Of a stretch of DNA of 46,719 bases, positions 27,345 through 35,426 are shown piece after piece. Origin of the DNA: VRUE01 sp040508545 (GTDB lineage Bacteria; Actinomycetota; Thermoleophilia; Solirubrobacterales; 70-9); the NCBI GenBank assembly GCA_040508545.1, contig JBEVMR010000065.1:1-46719 (forward strand), in the 5' to 3' direction. Position numbers and translations under genes: made by a program. The first letter of the stretch is position 1. Each line of letters begins with the position of its first letter. Under the pieces are notes generated by a model. The model did no database searches, had not been told where the DNA came from, and saw only the letters and a list, made by a program, of their open reading frames with translations.

Positions 27345-28612
27345 GTCAGCGCCTCCTCGAGCGACTCCGCCGCCGCCTCGAGCGTGCGCTCGATCTCGGC
27401 CTCGCCGTGGGCGAGCGAGACAAACCAGGCCTCGAACTGCGACGGCGGTGGGTAGATCCCTCGCTTCAGCATCGCCCGGCAGAAACGGGCGTGGGCCTCG
27501 AGATCGCAGGCAGCTGCAGTTGCGAAATCGGTCACCGGCTCGGTGCCGAAGAAGAGGGTGAGCAGGCCGGGCGAGGAGACGACGTGGATCGGGTACTTCA
27601 GTGCGAACTGGGCCAGGCCGGTGGCGAGGCGGGTCGTGAGCTCCTCGAGGCGCTCGTACGCGGCGGCGTCGAGGCGCCGCAGCGTGGCAAGCCCGGCCGC
27701 CACCGCGAGGGGGTTTCCGGAAAGCGTCCCGGCTTGGTAGACGTCGCCGGCAGGGGCGACGCGCTCCATGGTCTCCCGCGGGCCGCCGAAGGCGGCCGCG
27801 GGCAGGCCGCCGCCGAGCACCTTGCCGAGCACGGTCAGGTCGGGTTCGATCTCGCAGATTTCCTGGATGCCGCCGCGGGCAACGCGGAAGCCACTGATCA
27901 CCTCGTCGAAGACGAGCATCGCGCCCGCATCGCGAGTGGAGGCGCGCAGGAACTCGAGGAAGCCGTCCTCGGCGGGGACGACGCCCATGTTGGCCGGCAG
28001 CGGCTCGGCCAGCACGGCGGCAACCGAGTGCTCGGCCAGCGCCCGCTCGACGGCGGGGCGATCGTTCCAAGGCACGACGACCGTGCCGGCGGTCTGCGCC
28101 GCAGTGACGCCCGGGCTGGCGGGGATCGCGAGCGTGGCCAAGCCGGAGCCCGCCTCGGCGAGCAGACCGTCGGCGTGACCGTGGTAGGCGCCGGCGAACT
28201 TGAGCACGACCTCGCGGCCGGTCGCGGCGCGGGCGAGGCGAACCGCGCTCATCGCTGCCTCGGTCCCGGAGCTGGTCATCCGCAGCATCTCCACCGAGGG
28301 GACGCGGGCGGCGACCTCCTCCGCCAGCTCGACCTCGGCCTCGGTCGCGGCGCCATAGCTGGTGCCGCGCGCTGCTGCTGCGCTCACCGCGGCGACGACA
28401 TCCGGGTGGGCGTGGCCGAGGATCAGCGGGCCCCAGGAGCAAACCCAATCGACGTAGCGGTTGCCGTCGACGTCGACCAGCTCGCAGCCCTCGCCGCGCT
28501 CGACGAAGATCGGGTCGCGGCCGATCTGCCGCATCGCCCGCACGGGGGAATTGACCCCGCCGGGAAGAACGCGCTGGGCCCGCTCGTACAGCTCGGAGTT
28601 ACGAGTGTTCAG
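27341..28612 (-). CDS. hemL: Glutamate-1-semialdehyde 2,1-aminomutase
   Basis: This PLP enzyme makes 5-aminolevulinate from glutamate-1-semialdehyde, the second step of the C5 tetrapyrrole pathway. Motifs: SSGTEAAMSAVRLARA, FAGAYHGHADG, FDEVISGFRVA, and the Schiff-base lysine in LGKVLGGGLPAAAFGG. The conserved N-terminus (NSELYERAQRVLPGGVNSPVRAM) is encoded upstream of the first GTG at 28543, but no ATG/GTG/TTG precedes it. The only good candidate is CTG at 28612, nine bases after a GGTGGG stretch, giving 423 residues. It overlaps the preceding gene by 14 bp. Confidence 0.94.
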   Translation of the reverse strand: MNTRNSELYERAQRVLPGGVNSPVRAMRQIGRDPIFVERGEGCELVDVDGNRYVDWVCSWGPLILGHAHPDVVAAVSAAAARGTSYGAATEAEVELAEEVAARVPSVEMLRMTSSGTEAAMSAVRLARAATGREVVLKFAGAYHGHADGLLAEAGSGLATLAIPASPGVTAAQTAGTVVVPWNDRPAVERALAEHSVAAVLAEPLPANMGVVPAEDGFLEFLRASTRDAGAMLVFDEVISGFRVARGGIQEICEIEPDLTVLGKVLGGGLPAAAFGGPRETMERVAPAGDVYQAGTLSGNPLAVAAGLATLRRLDAAAYERLEELTTRLATGLAQFALKYPIHVVSSPGLLTLFFGTEPVTDFATAAACDLEAHARFCRAMLKRGIYPPPSQFEAWFVSLAHGEAEIERTLEAAAESLEEALT

Positions 28613-29684
28613 CGTCCCACCGGGCGTAGTCGTCGGTGAAGTAGTGCAGGCGGATCTTCTTGTACTCGGTCGAGGAGTAGAGGGTCGCCCGGTCCTCCGG
28701 CCCCATCCCGCACTCGGCCGCGATCGAGTCGAGGATCGCGTCGCACTCCTCTTTCGAGCGGCCGTGGGCCATGGTGAAGACGCTGTAGGGCCAGTCCTCG
28801 TAGGTCGGGCGCTGGTAGCAGTGCGAGATGCCGCGGAAGGAGGCCATCCGCCGCCCGGTCTCGAAGATCTCCGCCTCGGGAACCTTCCAGACGCCCATGC
28901 CGTTGGCCGAGAAACCTGCCCGGCGGTGGTAGAGGATCGCGGCGACGCGTCGCAACAGCTTGCGATCGATCATCGCCCGCAGGCGCTCGAGCAGCTCCTC
29001 GGTGCCGATTCCGAGCTCGGCGGCGGCGTCGTCGTAGGGCCGCTCGATCGGCTCCATCGGGCCCTGCATGGCCTTGATCGTGGCGATGTCGTCCCCGTCG
29101 TAGGGCTGGCGCTCGAGCTCGCGAGGCGGCGCCGCCTCGACCGCCGCCGCGAGCGCGTCGGTGCCTTTCTCCATCTCCAGGTTCATGTTGATCTTGAACA
29201 AGGTCAGGGTCGGCAGCTGGCGCATCGACTCGGCCCCGGTCTCCGCCATCAGCGCCTCCAGGGTCCCCGCCATCCCCAGCTCCGAGTCGGGGGGCACGGC
29301 GATCGTGAACCAGAGGTTGAAGTCGTGGGTGCGCAGGTAGTTGTGCGAGACGCCGGGGTGGGCGTTGACCGCGGCGGCCGCGCGCTGCGGGTGCTCGGCA
29401 TCGACTTTGGCCGCGACCAGCATCGACTCGTAGCCGAGGGCGCGGGTGTCGAAGATCGGCGTGATCTCGCGGATGATCCGCTCGTCCAGCAGCCGCCGCG
29501 TGCGGGCGAGGATGTCCTCTAGCTCCAGTTCCGCCTCGGAGGCGACCAGGGCGAAGGGATCGGGATCGAGCGGGAAGCTCGACTGGAGCAGGTTCATCAG
29601 CCGCTTGTCGGTCTCGTCGAGCGGGATCGCCGCTCCGTCCTTGCGGGAGCGCGCCTTCGACTGCGGGACTCTTACCGAAGCCAT
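28599..29684 (-). CDS. Fused siroheme decarboxylase (AhbA-AhbB/NirDL-like, two AsnC-type units)
   Basis: The 361-residue protein is two Lrp/AsnC-like units in tandem (about 20-180 and 190-350). Each has a helix-turn-helix-like segment (LDETDKRLMNLLQSSFPL; LLERLRAMIDRKLLRRV) followed by a beta-alpha-beta ligand domain (VSHNYLRTHDFNLWFT; ISHCYQRPTYEDWPYSVFTM). This arrangement is known for NirDL and AhbAB, which decarboxylate siroheme for haem or d1 haem synthesis; a plain regulator is the alternative. It lies between hemB and hemL in an overlapping operon, supporting the enzyme assignment. Substrate histidines HCYQRP/HNYLRT fit. Confidence 0.82.
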   Translation of the reverse strand: MASVRVPQSKARSRKDGAAIPLDETDKRLMNLLQSSFPLDPDPFALVASEAELELEDILARTRRLLDERIIREITPIFDTRALGYESMLVAAKVDAEHPQRAAAAVNAHPGVSHNYLRTHDFNLWFTIAVPPDSELGMAGTLEALMAETGAESMRQLPTLTLFKINMNLEMEKGTDALAAAVEAAPPRELERQPYDGDDIATIKAMQGPMEPIERPYDDAAAELGIGTEELLERLRAMIDRKLLRRVAAILYHRRAGFSANGMGVWKVPEAEIFETGRRMASFRGISHCYQRPTYEDWPYSVFTMAHGRSKEECDAILDSIAAECGMGPEDRATLYSSTEYKKIRLHYFTDDYARWDAEHS

Positions 29685-30643
29685 CCAGCGGCCTCCTTTG
29701 CGTAATAGGTGACGATCGCGTCGGCGCCGGCGCGGCGGATCGCCGTCAGCGTCTCCAGCACCGCCGAGCGCTCGTCGATCCAGCCGTTGGCGGCAGCCGC
29801 CTTCAGCATCGAGTACTCGCCGGAGACATGGTAGGCGGCGAGCGGGGCACCGGTCTCCTCCTTGACCCGCCGCACGACGTCGAGATACGGGATCGCCGGC
29901 TTCACCATCAGCATGTCGGCGCCCTCGTCGAGGTCGAGCTTGGCCTCGCGCACCGCCTCGGCGGCGTTGGCCGGATCGAGCTGGTATCCACGGCGGTCGC
30001 CGAACTCCGGAGTCGACCCGGCGGCCTCGCGGAAGGGGCCGTAGAAGGCGGAGGCGTACTTGGCGCTGTAGGCGACGATCGGCGTCCCGGCGTGACCCTC
30101 CTCGTCGAGCTGGTGGCGGATCGAGCCGACCCTGCCGTCCATCATGTCGCTCGGCGCAACCGCGTCGGCCCCCGCCTCGGCGTGTGAGATCGCGGTTTTC
30201 GCCAGCAGCTCGACCGTCACGTCGTTGTCGACCTCGCCGTCGCGGACGAAGCCGCAGTGGCCGTGCGAGGTGTACTCGCAGAGGCAGACGTCAGTGATCA
30301 CGGTCAGCTCGGGATGGGCCTCCTTCAGGGCACGGACCGCCATCTGCACGATCCCCTCGTCGTCGTAGGCCCCCGAGCCCGTCTCGTCCTTGGCCGCCGG
30401 CACGCCGAAGAGCAGGATCGCGCCGATCCCGGCGCTGGCGATCTCGGTCGCCTCGGCGACCAGCTCGGAGATCGAGAAGCGCTCGATTCCGGGCATCGAG
30501 GAAACCTCTTCGCGCACGCCCTCCCCCGCCACCACGAAGGCTGGCTGGATCAGGTGCGCCGGCGACAGCTCGGTCTCGCGGACCAGGCCACGCAGGGTCT
30601 CCGTGCGGCGCAGGCGGCGCATTCGGGTGCTTGGAAACTGCAT
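29672..30643 (-). CDS. hemB: Porphobilinogen synthase (delta-aminolevulinic acid dehydratase)
   Basis: The 323-residue enzyme condenses two 5-aminolevulinate molecules to porphobilinogen. The zinc-binding cysteines are in DVCLCEYTSHGHCG, and the two catalytic lysines are in YSAKYAS and MLMVKPA. Family length is normal. It opens the hemB-ahbAB-hemL operon, with a 13-bp overlap to the next gene. A 20-bp perfect inverted repeat lies just upstream of its start (30661-30766), between it and the divergent ABC gene. Confidence 0.97.
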   Translation of the reverse strand: MQFPSTRMRRLRRTETLRGLVRETELSPAHLIQPAFVVAGEGVREEVSSMPGIERFSISELVAEATEIASAGIGAILLFGVPAAKDETGSGAYDDEGIVQMAVRALKEAHPELTVITDVCLCEYTSHGHCGFVRDGEVDNDVTVELLAKTAISHAEAGADAVAPSDMMDGRVGSIRHQLDEEGHAGTPIVAYSAKYASAFYGPFREAAGSTPEFGDRRGYQLDPANAAEAVREAKLDLDEGADMLMVKPAIPYLDVVRRVKEETGAPLAAYHVSGEYSMLKAAAANGWIDERSAVLETLTAIRRAGADAIVTYYAKEAAGWLR

Positions 30644-30660
30644 CTGGGCCGATTCTAGGG

Positions 30661-30766
30661 GAGGGGGTCGGGTGCCCCTCCCCTAGAGGCCGTTGCGCAG
30701 CAGATCGCTTGCCGTACTTCGATTGGCCCGTCCAGAGCCTCTATGAGAGGGGCACCCGACCCCCTC
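30661..30766. repeat. Long inverted repeat in hemB/ABC divergent spacer (element A)
   Basis: The arm at 30661-30680 is perfectly complementary, 20 of 20, to 30747-30766. Inside it, TAGAGGC pairs with GCCTCTA, so the arms extend to about 27 bp around a loop of about 50 bases. The arms resemble those at 42064-42190 (GGTCGGGTGCCCCTC against GGTCGGGTATCCCTC). It sits between two start codons, so it is not a terminator of either gene. Confidence 0.85.
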
Positions 30767-30819
30767 AACCCAAAGCTGCGTCTGCACCCGCTTGAAGAGC
30801 TGGCAGTACCGTTCCCGCC

Positions 30820-31524
30820 GTGGAAGCGCGGGGGCTGGTCAAACGGTACGGCGAGCGGGAAGCTTTGCGGGGAGTCGACTTCGCTGCTGATGCCGGAGAG
30901 CTTGTGGGGGTCATCGGGCCTAATGGGGCTGGGAAGACGACGTTACTGTCGATTCTTGCCGGGGCGGTGGAGCCGGACGAGGGTGAGGTGCGCTCTGACA
31001 ATGGAAGCGTCGGCTGGGTGCCACAGCGGGCGGCGTTGTACCGGCGCTTGACCGTCGAGGAGAACCTGCTGCTGTTTGCCCGCCTGGAGAAGCACGAGGA
31101 CCCGGCTGCGGCGGTCGAGGAGATGCTCGACCTGACCGGGCTGCAGGAGCGGCGGGGCGACCTCGTCGCTCGTCTTTCCGGTGGCAACCAGCAGCGGATC
31201 AACATCGCGATCGGCCTGCTCGCCCGCCCCGCGGTTCTGCTGCTGGACGAGCCCAGCGTCGGCCTCGACCCCCGCCAGCGGGCACGGCTGTGGGAGTTCG
31301 TCTCCGCGCTCGCCGGCGGCGGCACGACGGTGATCTTCTCCACCCACGACATCCAGGAGGCCGAGCGCTACGGGCAGCGCCTGCTCGTCCTCGCCGATGG
31401 CGAGGGCCTCTTCGACGGCTCGGCGGAGGACCTTCGTGAGGCAGTGCGGGGCGAGGCCCCGGAGGCCGCCGGCAGCGACTTCGAGACCGCCTTCGTCAGC
31501 TTCCTCCAGCACCGAGGGCACTGA
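30820..31524 (+). CDS. ABC transporter ATP-binding protein
   Basis: The 234-residue ATPase has Walker A GPNGAGKTT, a Q-loop around WVPQRAALY, signature LSGGNQQR, Walker B VLLLDEPSVGLD, and the H-loop STHD. It belongs with exporter-type ATPases of ABC-2 systems. GTG start at 30820. Its TGA overlaps the ATG of the permease gene (TGATG), which confirms the pairing. The start lies 53 bp beyond the right arm of element A. Substrate unknown. Confidence 0.93.
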   Translation: MEARGLVKRYGEREALRGVDFAADAGELVGVIGPNGAGKTTLLSILAGAVEPDEGEVRSDNGSVGWVPQRAALYRRLTVEENLLLFARLEKHEDPAAAVEEMLDLTGLQERRGDLVARLSGGNQQRINIAIGLLARPAVLLLDEPSVGLDPRQRARLWEFVSALAGGGTTVIFSTHDIQEAERYGQRLLVLADGEGLFDGSAEDLREAVRGEAPEAAGSDFETAFVSFLQHRGH

Positions 31525-32873
31525 TGCGCTGGCTGCTGCTCAAGGACCTGCAGATCCTCCGCCGCTCGCCGCTGCAGGCAGCGCTGCTGATCGCCTACCC
31601 CGTGCTGATCGCGCTGCTGATCGGCTTCGCCATCTCACGCGATCCGGGCAAGCCCAAGGTCGCGTTCCTGAACGAGATACCCCCCGGGGCTCGCGTCGCC
31701 GCCGGCAACGGGAAACTGCCGGCGGTCGGTGTCAACGAGCGGATCTGCCGGCGGGTCGAGTGCGTCGAGGTGAGCAGCCGCGGCGAGGCCGAAGAGGAAG
31801 TGCGCGACGGCAACGTGCTGGCGGCGCTGATCCTGCCCGCCGACCTGATCGACCGGCTCAACTCACTGGCGACGCTCGATCCCAAGACGCCCGAAGTCGA
31901 CGTGATCGTCAACGAGGAGGACCCGGTCAAGGCGCGCCTGGTCGACGACCGCGTCACGGTGCTGCTGGCCGAAGCGAATCTCTTCATCGCCCGCCAGATC
32001 GCCGCCGAAGGCGGCCGCTACCTGGATCTGGTCGTCGACGGGGGCGATTTCGATGTTCTGGGAACGCCGGTCGAGATCCTCGGCCTGCGAAACGCGGCCG
32101 CGACGCTGCGCTCACTGCGGCCAGCGGTACCTCCGGCACAGCGCGGCGAGCTCGATCGGGTGATCCGCTTCGCCACCCTCGCCCGTGACAACCTCGACGT
32201 CGCCTCGCCGCTGATCGACCGGCTCGCGCAGCCGATCGCGGTCGAGAAGCAGTCGGTCAGCGCCCCCACGGCTCCCCTCGACACCTTCGCGGTTGCGGTC
32301 GCGGCAACGCTGACGCTCACCTTCGTGACCCTGCTGCTGGTCGCGGGCTCACTCGCGCTCGAGCGCGAGGAAGGCACCTTCGCCCGCCTGGCCGGCGGCC
32401 TCCTCTCGCGTTGGGCGCTGCTAGTCGAGAAGATCGGGCTCGGGCTGGTCGTCGGGCTGGTCGTCACCCTTCTGATGCTCGGCGGCGTCGAGCTCTTCGT
32501 CAACCTCGAGTGGCAACGAGTCGGGCTGTGGCTGGTGGCAATCCTCGCCGGCGCGGCAGGCCTCGGGGCGGCCGGGGCGGCGCTGGGGGCGGTGGCCCGT
32601 GACGTGCGCGCGGTCTCCCTGCTCGCCTTCATGATCTCGCTGCCGGTGGCGCTGCTCTCGCTCGTCCCTTCCGGCGCCGTCGGCGCGGCGGCCTTCGACG
32701 GCATCCGGGTGATCACGGCGCTCTTTCCCTTCAAGCCGGCCCTGCTGGCGATGACCGCTGCGCTCGATTCCGGCGGGCCGGGGATCGGCGGGCCGCTCGT
32801 GCACCTGGCGATCCTCACCGCCGCCTACGCCGCGATCGCCCGCCTTGCCCTGCGCCGCTTTGCCTCCGTCTGA
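31524..32873 (+). CDS. ABC-2 type transporter permease
   Basis: The 449-residue protein has one N-terminal membrane helix (AALLIAYPVLIALLIGFAI) and a large extracytoplasmic domain (about 45-250, including VDVIVNEEDPVKARLVDDRV). Five further helices follow at the C-terminus (TFAVAVAATLTLTFVTLLLVAGS onward). This is the YhgE/ABC-2 export layout. With the preceding ATPase it forms a complete exporter; substrate unknown. It ends at the base where element B starts. Confidence 0.9.
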   Translation: MRWLLLKDLQILRRSPLQAALLIAYPVLIALLIGFAISRDPGKPKVAFLNEIPPGARVAAGNGKLPAVGVNERICRRVECVEVSSRGEAEEEVRDGNVLAALILPADLIDRLNSLATLDPKTPEVDVIVNEEDPVKARLVDDRVTVLLAEANLFIARQIAAEGGRYLDLVVDGGDFDVLGTPVEILGLRNAAATLRSLRPAVPPAQRGELDRVIRFATLARDNLDVASPLIDRLAQPIAVEKQSVSAPTAPLDTFAVAVAATLTLTFVTLLLVAGSLALEREEGTFARLAGGLLSRWALLVEKIGLGLVVGLVVTLLMLGGVELFVNLEWQRVGLWLVAILAGAAGLGAAGAALGAVARDVRAVSLLAFMISLPVALLSLVPSGAVGAAAFDGIRVITALFPFKPALLAMTAALDSGGPGIGGPLVHLAILTAAYAAIARLALRRFASV

Positions 32874-32942
32874 CCCCCTCCCCCGCGTGGTTGAGGTTTG
32901 AACCGCTATGCGACCCAAAGCTCAACCACGGCGGGTAGGGTC
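32872..32942. repeat. Imperfect inverted repeat before ymdB (element B)
   Basis: GTGGTTGAG at 32887-32895 pairs with CTCAACCAC at 32921-32929; CCCGC/GCGGG extends it with one bulged G, and GACCC/GGGTC lies outermost. The left arm begins at the permease stop, and the right arm ends six bases before the ymdB start, covering the place where its ribosome site must be. It could modulate ymdB translation. It shares no core sequence with C, D or F. Confidence 0.6.
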
Positions 32943-32947
32943 CTCGC

Positions 32948-33724
32948 ATGAGGGTGCTGTTCATCGGCGATGTCGTCGGCGGGCCGGGGAGGCGCGGGCT
33001 GCAGGCCGCGATGCCCCAGTTGCGCGAGCGCTACGAGCCCGACCTGACGATCGTCAACGGCGAGAACTCGGCGGGCGGGATGGGGATCACGGAGAAGACC
33101 GCCGACTTCCTCTTCAGAGCGGGGTGCGACGTGATCACCACCGGCAACCACGTCTACCGTCACCGCGAGGCGTACGAGTTCCTCGATCGCGCCGAGCGGG
33201 TGATCCGGCCCGCCAACTACCCGCACGCCAACCCCGGCAAGGGACACGTCGTGGTCGAGGCCGGTGGGATGCGCGTCGGCGTGATCAACCTCAGCGGCGC
33301 GATCGGCCTGCAGGTCGCGCGGCTGCCCTTCCACGAGGTCGACGCGATCCTCGAGCGGATCGAGGCCGATTGCGTCGTCGTCGACTTCCACGCCGAAGTG
33401 AGCAGCGAGAAGGTCGCGATCGGCTGGCACCTCGATGGCCGGGTCGCCGCCGTCTTCGGCACCCACACCCACGTCCCCACCGCCGACGGCCGTGTCCTCC
33501 CCGGTGGCACCGCTCACATCTCGGACGTCGGTATGACCGGCTCGCGGACCAGCGTCCTGGGCGTAAAGCCGGCGCAGGTGCTCGAGGGGATGACTACCCA
33601 GATGCCGGTTAAGTTCGAGACCGCCGAGGAGGACGTGTGGGTCATGGGGGCGGTGGTCGACGTCAACCCTCAGGGGCTGGCTGACTCGATCGAGCAGGTG
33701 ATGGTGCCCGCTCCTCCTGATTGA
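32948..33724 (+). CDS. YmdB-family metallophosphoesterase
   Basis: The 258-residue calcineurin-like phosphoesterase belongs to the YmdB group (TIGR00282-type), reported to hydrolyse 2',3'-cyclic nucleotides. Metal-site motifs: GDVVG near the start, NGEN, GNHVYRHRE, DFHAEVSSEK and GTHTHVPTAD. ATG 32948 is preceded by no strong ribosome site, because an inverted repeat occupies the upstream bases. It converges on the PepSY/glycosyltransferase-like gene across element C. Confidence 0.92.
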   Translation: MRVLFIGDVVGGPGRRGLQAAMPQLRERYEPDLTIVNGENSAGGMGITEKTADFLFRAGCDVITTGNHVYRHREAYEFLDRAERVIRPANYPHANPGKGHVVVEAGGMRVGVINLSGAIGLQVARLPFHEVDAILERIEADCVVVDFHAEVSSEKVAIGWHLDGRVAAVFGTHTHVPTADGRVLPGGTAHISDVGMTGSRTSVLGVKPAQVLEGMTTQMPVKFETAEEDVWVMGAVVDVNPQGLADSIEQVMVPAPPD

Positions 33725-33746
33725 AGGCCAAGAAGCTCCTAGGTGG

Positions 33747-33838
33747 GAGAGGGCGGGGTATCCCCCGCTCCGACAAACGACGATCTAATTAGATCGTCGT
33801 TTTGAGTATCCGCCGGCTCGGGGATACCCCGCCCTCTC
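33747..33838. repeat. Long inverted repeat with internal palindrome (element C)
   Basis: Outer arms 33747-33765 and 33820-33838 pair perfectly over 19 bases. Inside lies a 28-base perfect palindrome, 33775-33802, centred on TCTAATTAGA. The minus strand carries the core GGCGGATACTCAAAACG shared with elements D and F, and GTCGGAGCG on the other side. It lies between convergent genes and covers the last codons and TAA of the minus-strand gene, so it may also terminate both. Confidence 0.88.
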
Positions 33839-35426
33839 GTCCCGCAGCTGCCATGGCTACGAGAAGCAGCGGGTAGAACCAGACTATGTAGAGGTAGAGC
33901 CAGTGCTGCGCGGTCAGCTGTAGGCCAATCAGCAGCGCCGCACCCAGGGCTGCCACTTGCGTGAGCTTCTTCTCCTTGGGCCAGAACGCCAGGGCTATCG
34001 CGAAGCTGACAACCGCCACAAGAATTGCGATGCGGAGTGGCTCTAGACCGGCTACCTGTCCCCACAGGCTGAACGGGGAATCGCGGTCCGCTTGATAGAC
34101 GATGGTCCTGTCCCAGACCGTGCTGAGGCCCGGGTCGATGGCTGGCCACGCCATCAGAACCGCGATCGTGATGACGAATGCCGCCGCAAACCTTCCTCCC
34201 GCGGGTGGCGCGTTAGGGGGGACCACCCCTGAGGAAGCTTTAGCTACCGGACGGGGTGGTGGGTCCCCTGGCGCGACTGGCCCCGCGGGCCGCCAAGTCA
34301 AGAGCATCGGCGCTAACAGCACGGGCGCGAACTTCGTCAGCGTGGCCAGCGCCGCCATCACTCCCCTTGCGATCGGCCGAGAGAGAACCAGCAGCACTGC
34401 GACAAGGAAGGCCGCTACGAGCGTGTCGTTGGAGTTGGACTCGAGAGCGAAGGCCGTATAGGGATAAGCGGCCCAGCCGAAGGCGAGGGTTGCGGCCAGC
34501 TTGCGGCCAGCGGGCCCGGGGCGAATGCGGAGGCCTAGCCAGATCAGTAGGGCGAAGGTGGCTAGGTCGAAGGCGACGGCGGCGCCGTGGGCGGCCGGCA
34601 GGTCGTCCCAGTCGCCCTGCCAGGGCCAGATCGCCTCGAAGGGGACGTAAGCCAGGTAGTTGACCGGGCCATAGGTGTCCCCCTGCGATATGTCGCCGGG
34701 GAAGTTGTCGTAGAGCGGCTCGCCGTGGGCGATGCGGTCGGCGCCGACAACGCCCGCGTAGCCGACGTCGATCGCGCCCGAGTCGGCCATGTTGAGGCCG
34801 ACTCGGAACCCCATCAGGAAGAGGGCGGCGATGAGCAGCCAGGTCGCCGGCCAAACCGGCGAGATTCCCTCGGTGCGCCCGCGCAGGCCGATCCAGAGCG
34901 CCCGCCCCAGCAGGTACATGAGGACCGGGTACTGCAGGGGAACCGAGACCCCGATCTCGCCGCGGTTGAAGAAGAAGTGCGAGGCGCCGAAGCCGAGCAG
35001 GACCAGCAGGTCGAGCGTCGCCACGCGCCACGGCCGCCGCCAGTCGATCAGCCCAACCAGGAAGAGAACGCAGAGGGGCAGGAAGACGTAGGGCGCGTTG
35101 AGCTTGTGGCCAAAGGCGCCCGAGTATCCGCGCGCCATCTTCCAGAGCACCTGGTACCCCGTCCACGACTCCCGCACCTCGCCGCTGTCCGGATCGACCA
35201 GGACGATCGCCACCTGTTCGTCGCCGGCGAAGTAGGCAACCTCCCAGCTGCCGTCGACCATCGACGCGCTGTGGCTCAGTCCCCCCCGCTCCTCCCGCAC
35301 CTCGGCCACCTTCGAGTCCCGGCTCGCCACCCTCACAGCCTCGTCTCTGTTCAGCTCGGCGGCATTCGCCGGGGCAGCCATCACCAGCAGGAGCAAGACG
35401 GCGGCGACGTTGAGGAGCCGGGTCAC
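33789..35426 (-). CDS. Membrane protein: PepSY-like N-terminus, GT-C-like multi-helix body
   Basis: The 545-residue protein has a signal-like segment (1-25), a PepSY-like extracytoplasmic domain (about 26-105; LNRDEAVRVASRD, VDPDSGEVRESWTG), then about ten membrane helices resembling glycosyltransferase family 87 or mannosyltransferases (WGLR-, DRTIVYQADRDSPFS). The catalytic residue is not certain. The start is GTG overlapping the preceding stop (GTGA). Oddities: a Pro/Gly-rich loop of about 30 residues encoded by an inverted repeat (34198-34289), and a C-terminus written by element C. Confidence 0.75.
   Translation of the reverse strand: MTRLLNVAAVLLLLVMAAPANAAELNRDEAVRVASRDSKVAEVREERGGLSHSASMVDGSWEVAYFAGDEQVAIVLVDPDSGEVRESWTGYQVLWKMARGYSGAFGHKLNAPYVFLPLCVLFLVGLIDWRRPWRVATLDLLVLLGFGASHFFFNRGEIGVSVPLQYPVLMYLLGRALWIGLRGRTEGISPVWPATWLLIAALFLMGFRVGLNMADSGAIDVGYAGVVGADRIAHGEPLYDNFPGDISQGDTYGPVNYLAYVPFEAIWPWQGDWDDLPAAHGAAVAFDLATFALLIWLGLRIRPGPAGRKLAATLAFGWAAYPYTAFALESNSNDTLVAAFLVAVLLVLSRPIARGVMAALATLTKFAPVLLAPMLLTWRPAGPVAPGDPPPRPVAKASSGVVPPNAPPAGGRFAAAFVITIAVLMAWPAIDPGLSTVWDRTIVYQADRDSPFSLWGQVAGLEPLRIAILVAVVSFAIALAFWPKEKKLTQVAALGAALLIGLQLTAQHWLYLYIVWFYPLLLVAMAAAGREGGVSPSRRILKTTI
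34198..34289. repeat. In-frame imperfect inverted repeat inside a coding gene (element G)
   Basis: CCCGCGGG stands at both ends (34198-34205 and 34282-34289). Between them, GGGGGGACCACCCC faces GGGGTGGTGGGTCCCC around a 22-base loop. It encodes a Pro/Gly/Ala-rich linker between two membrane helices, with no frame disruption. This resembles palindromic elements inserted in frame, though the arms are imperfect. Confidence 0.6.

Noticed and set aside
30820..32873. The ABC transporter as the missing MCE permease/ATPase
   Set aside because: The permease has the ABC-2/YhgE layout, not MlaE/YrbE, and is distant from the MCE genes.
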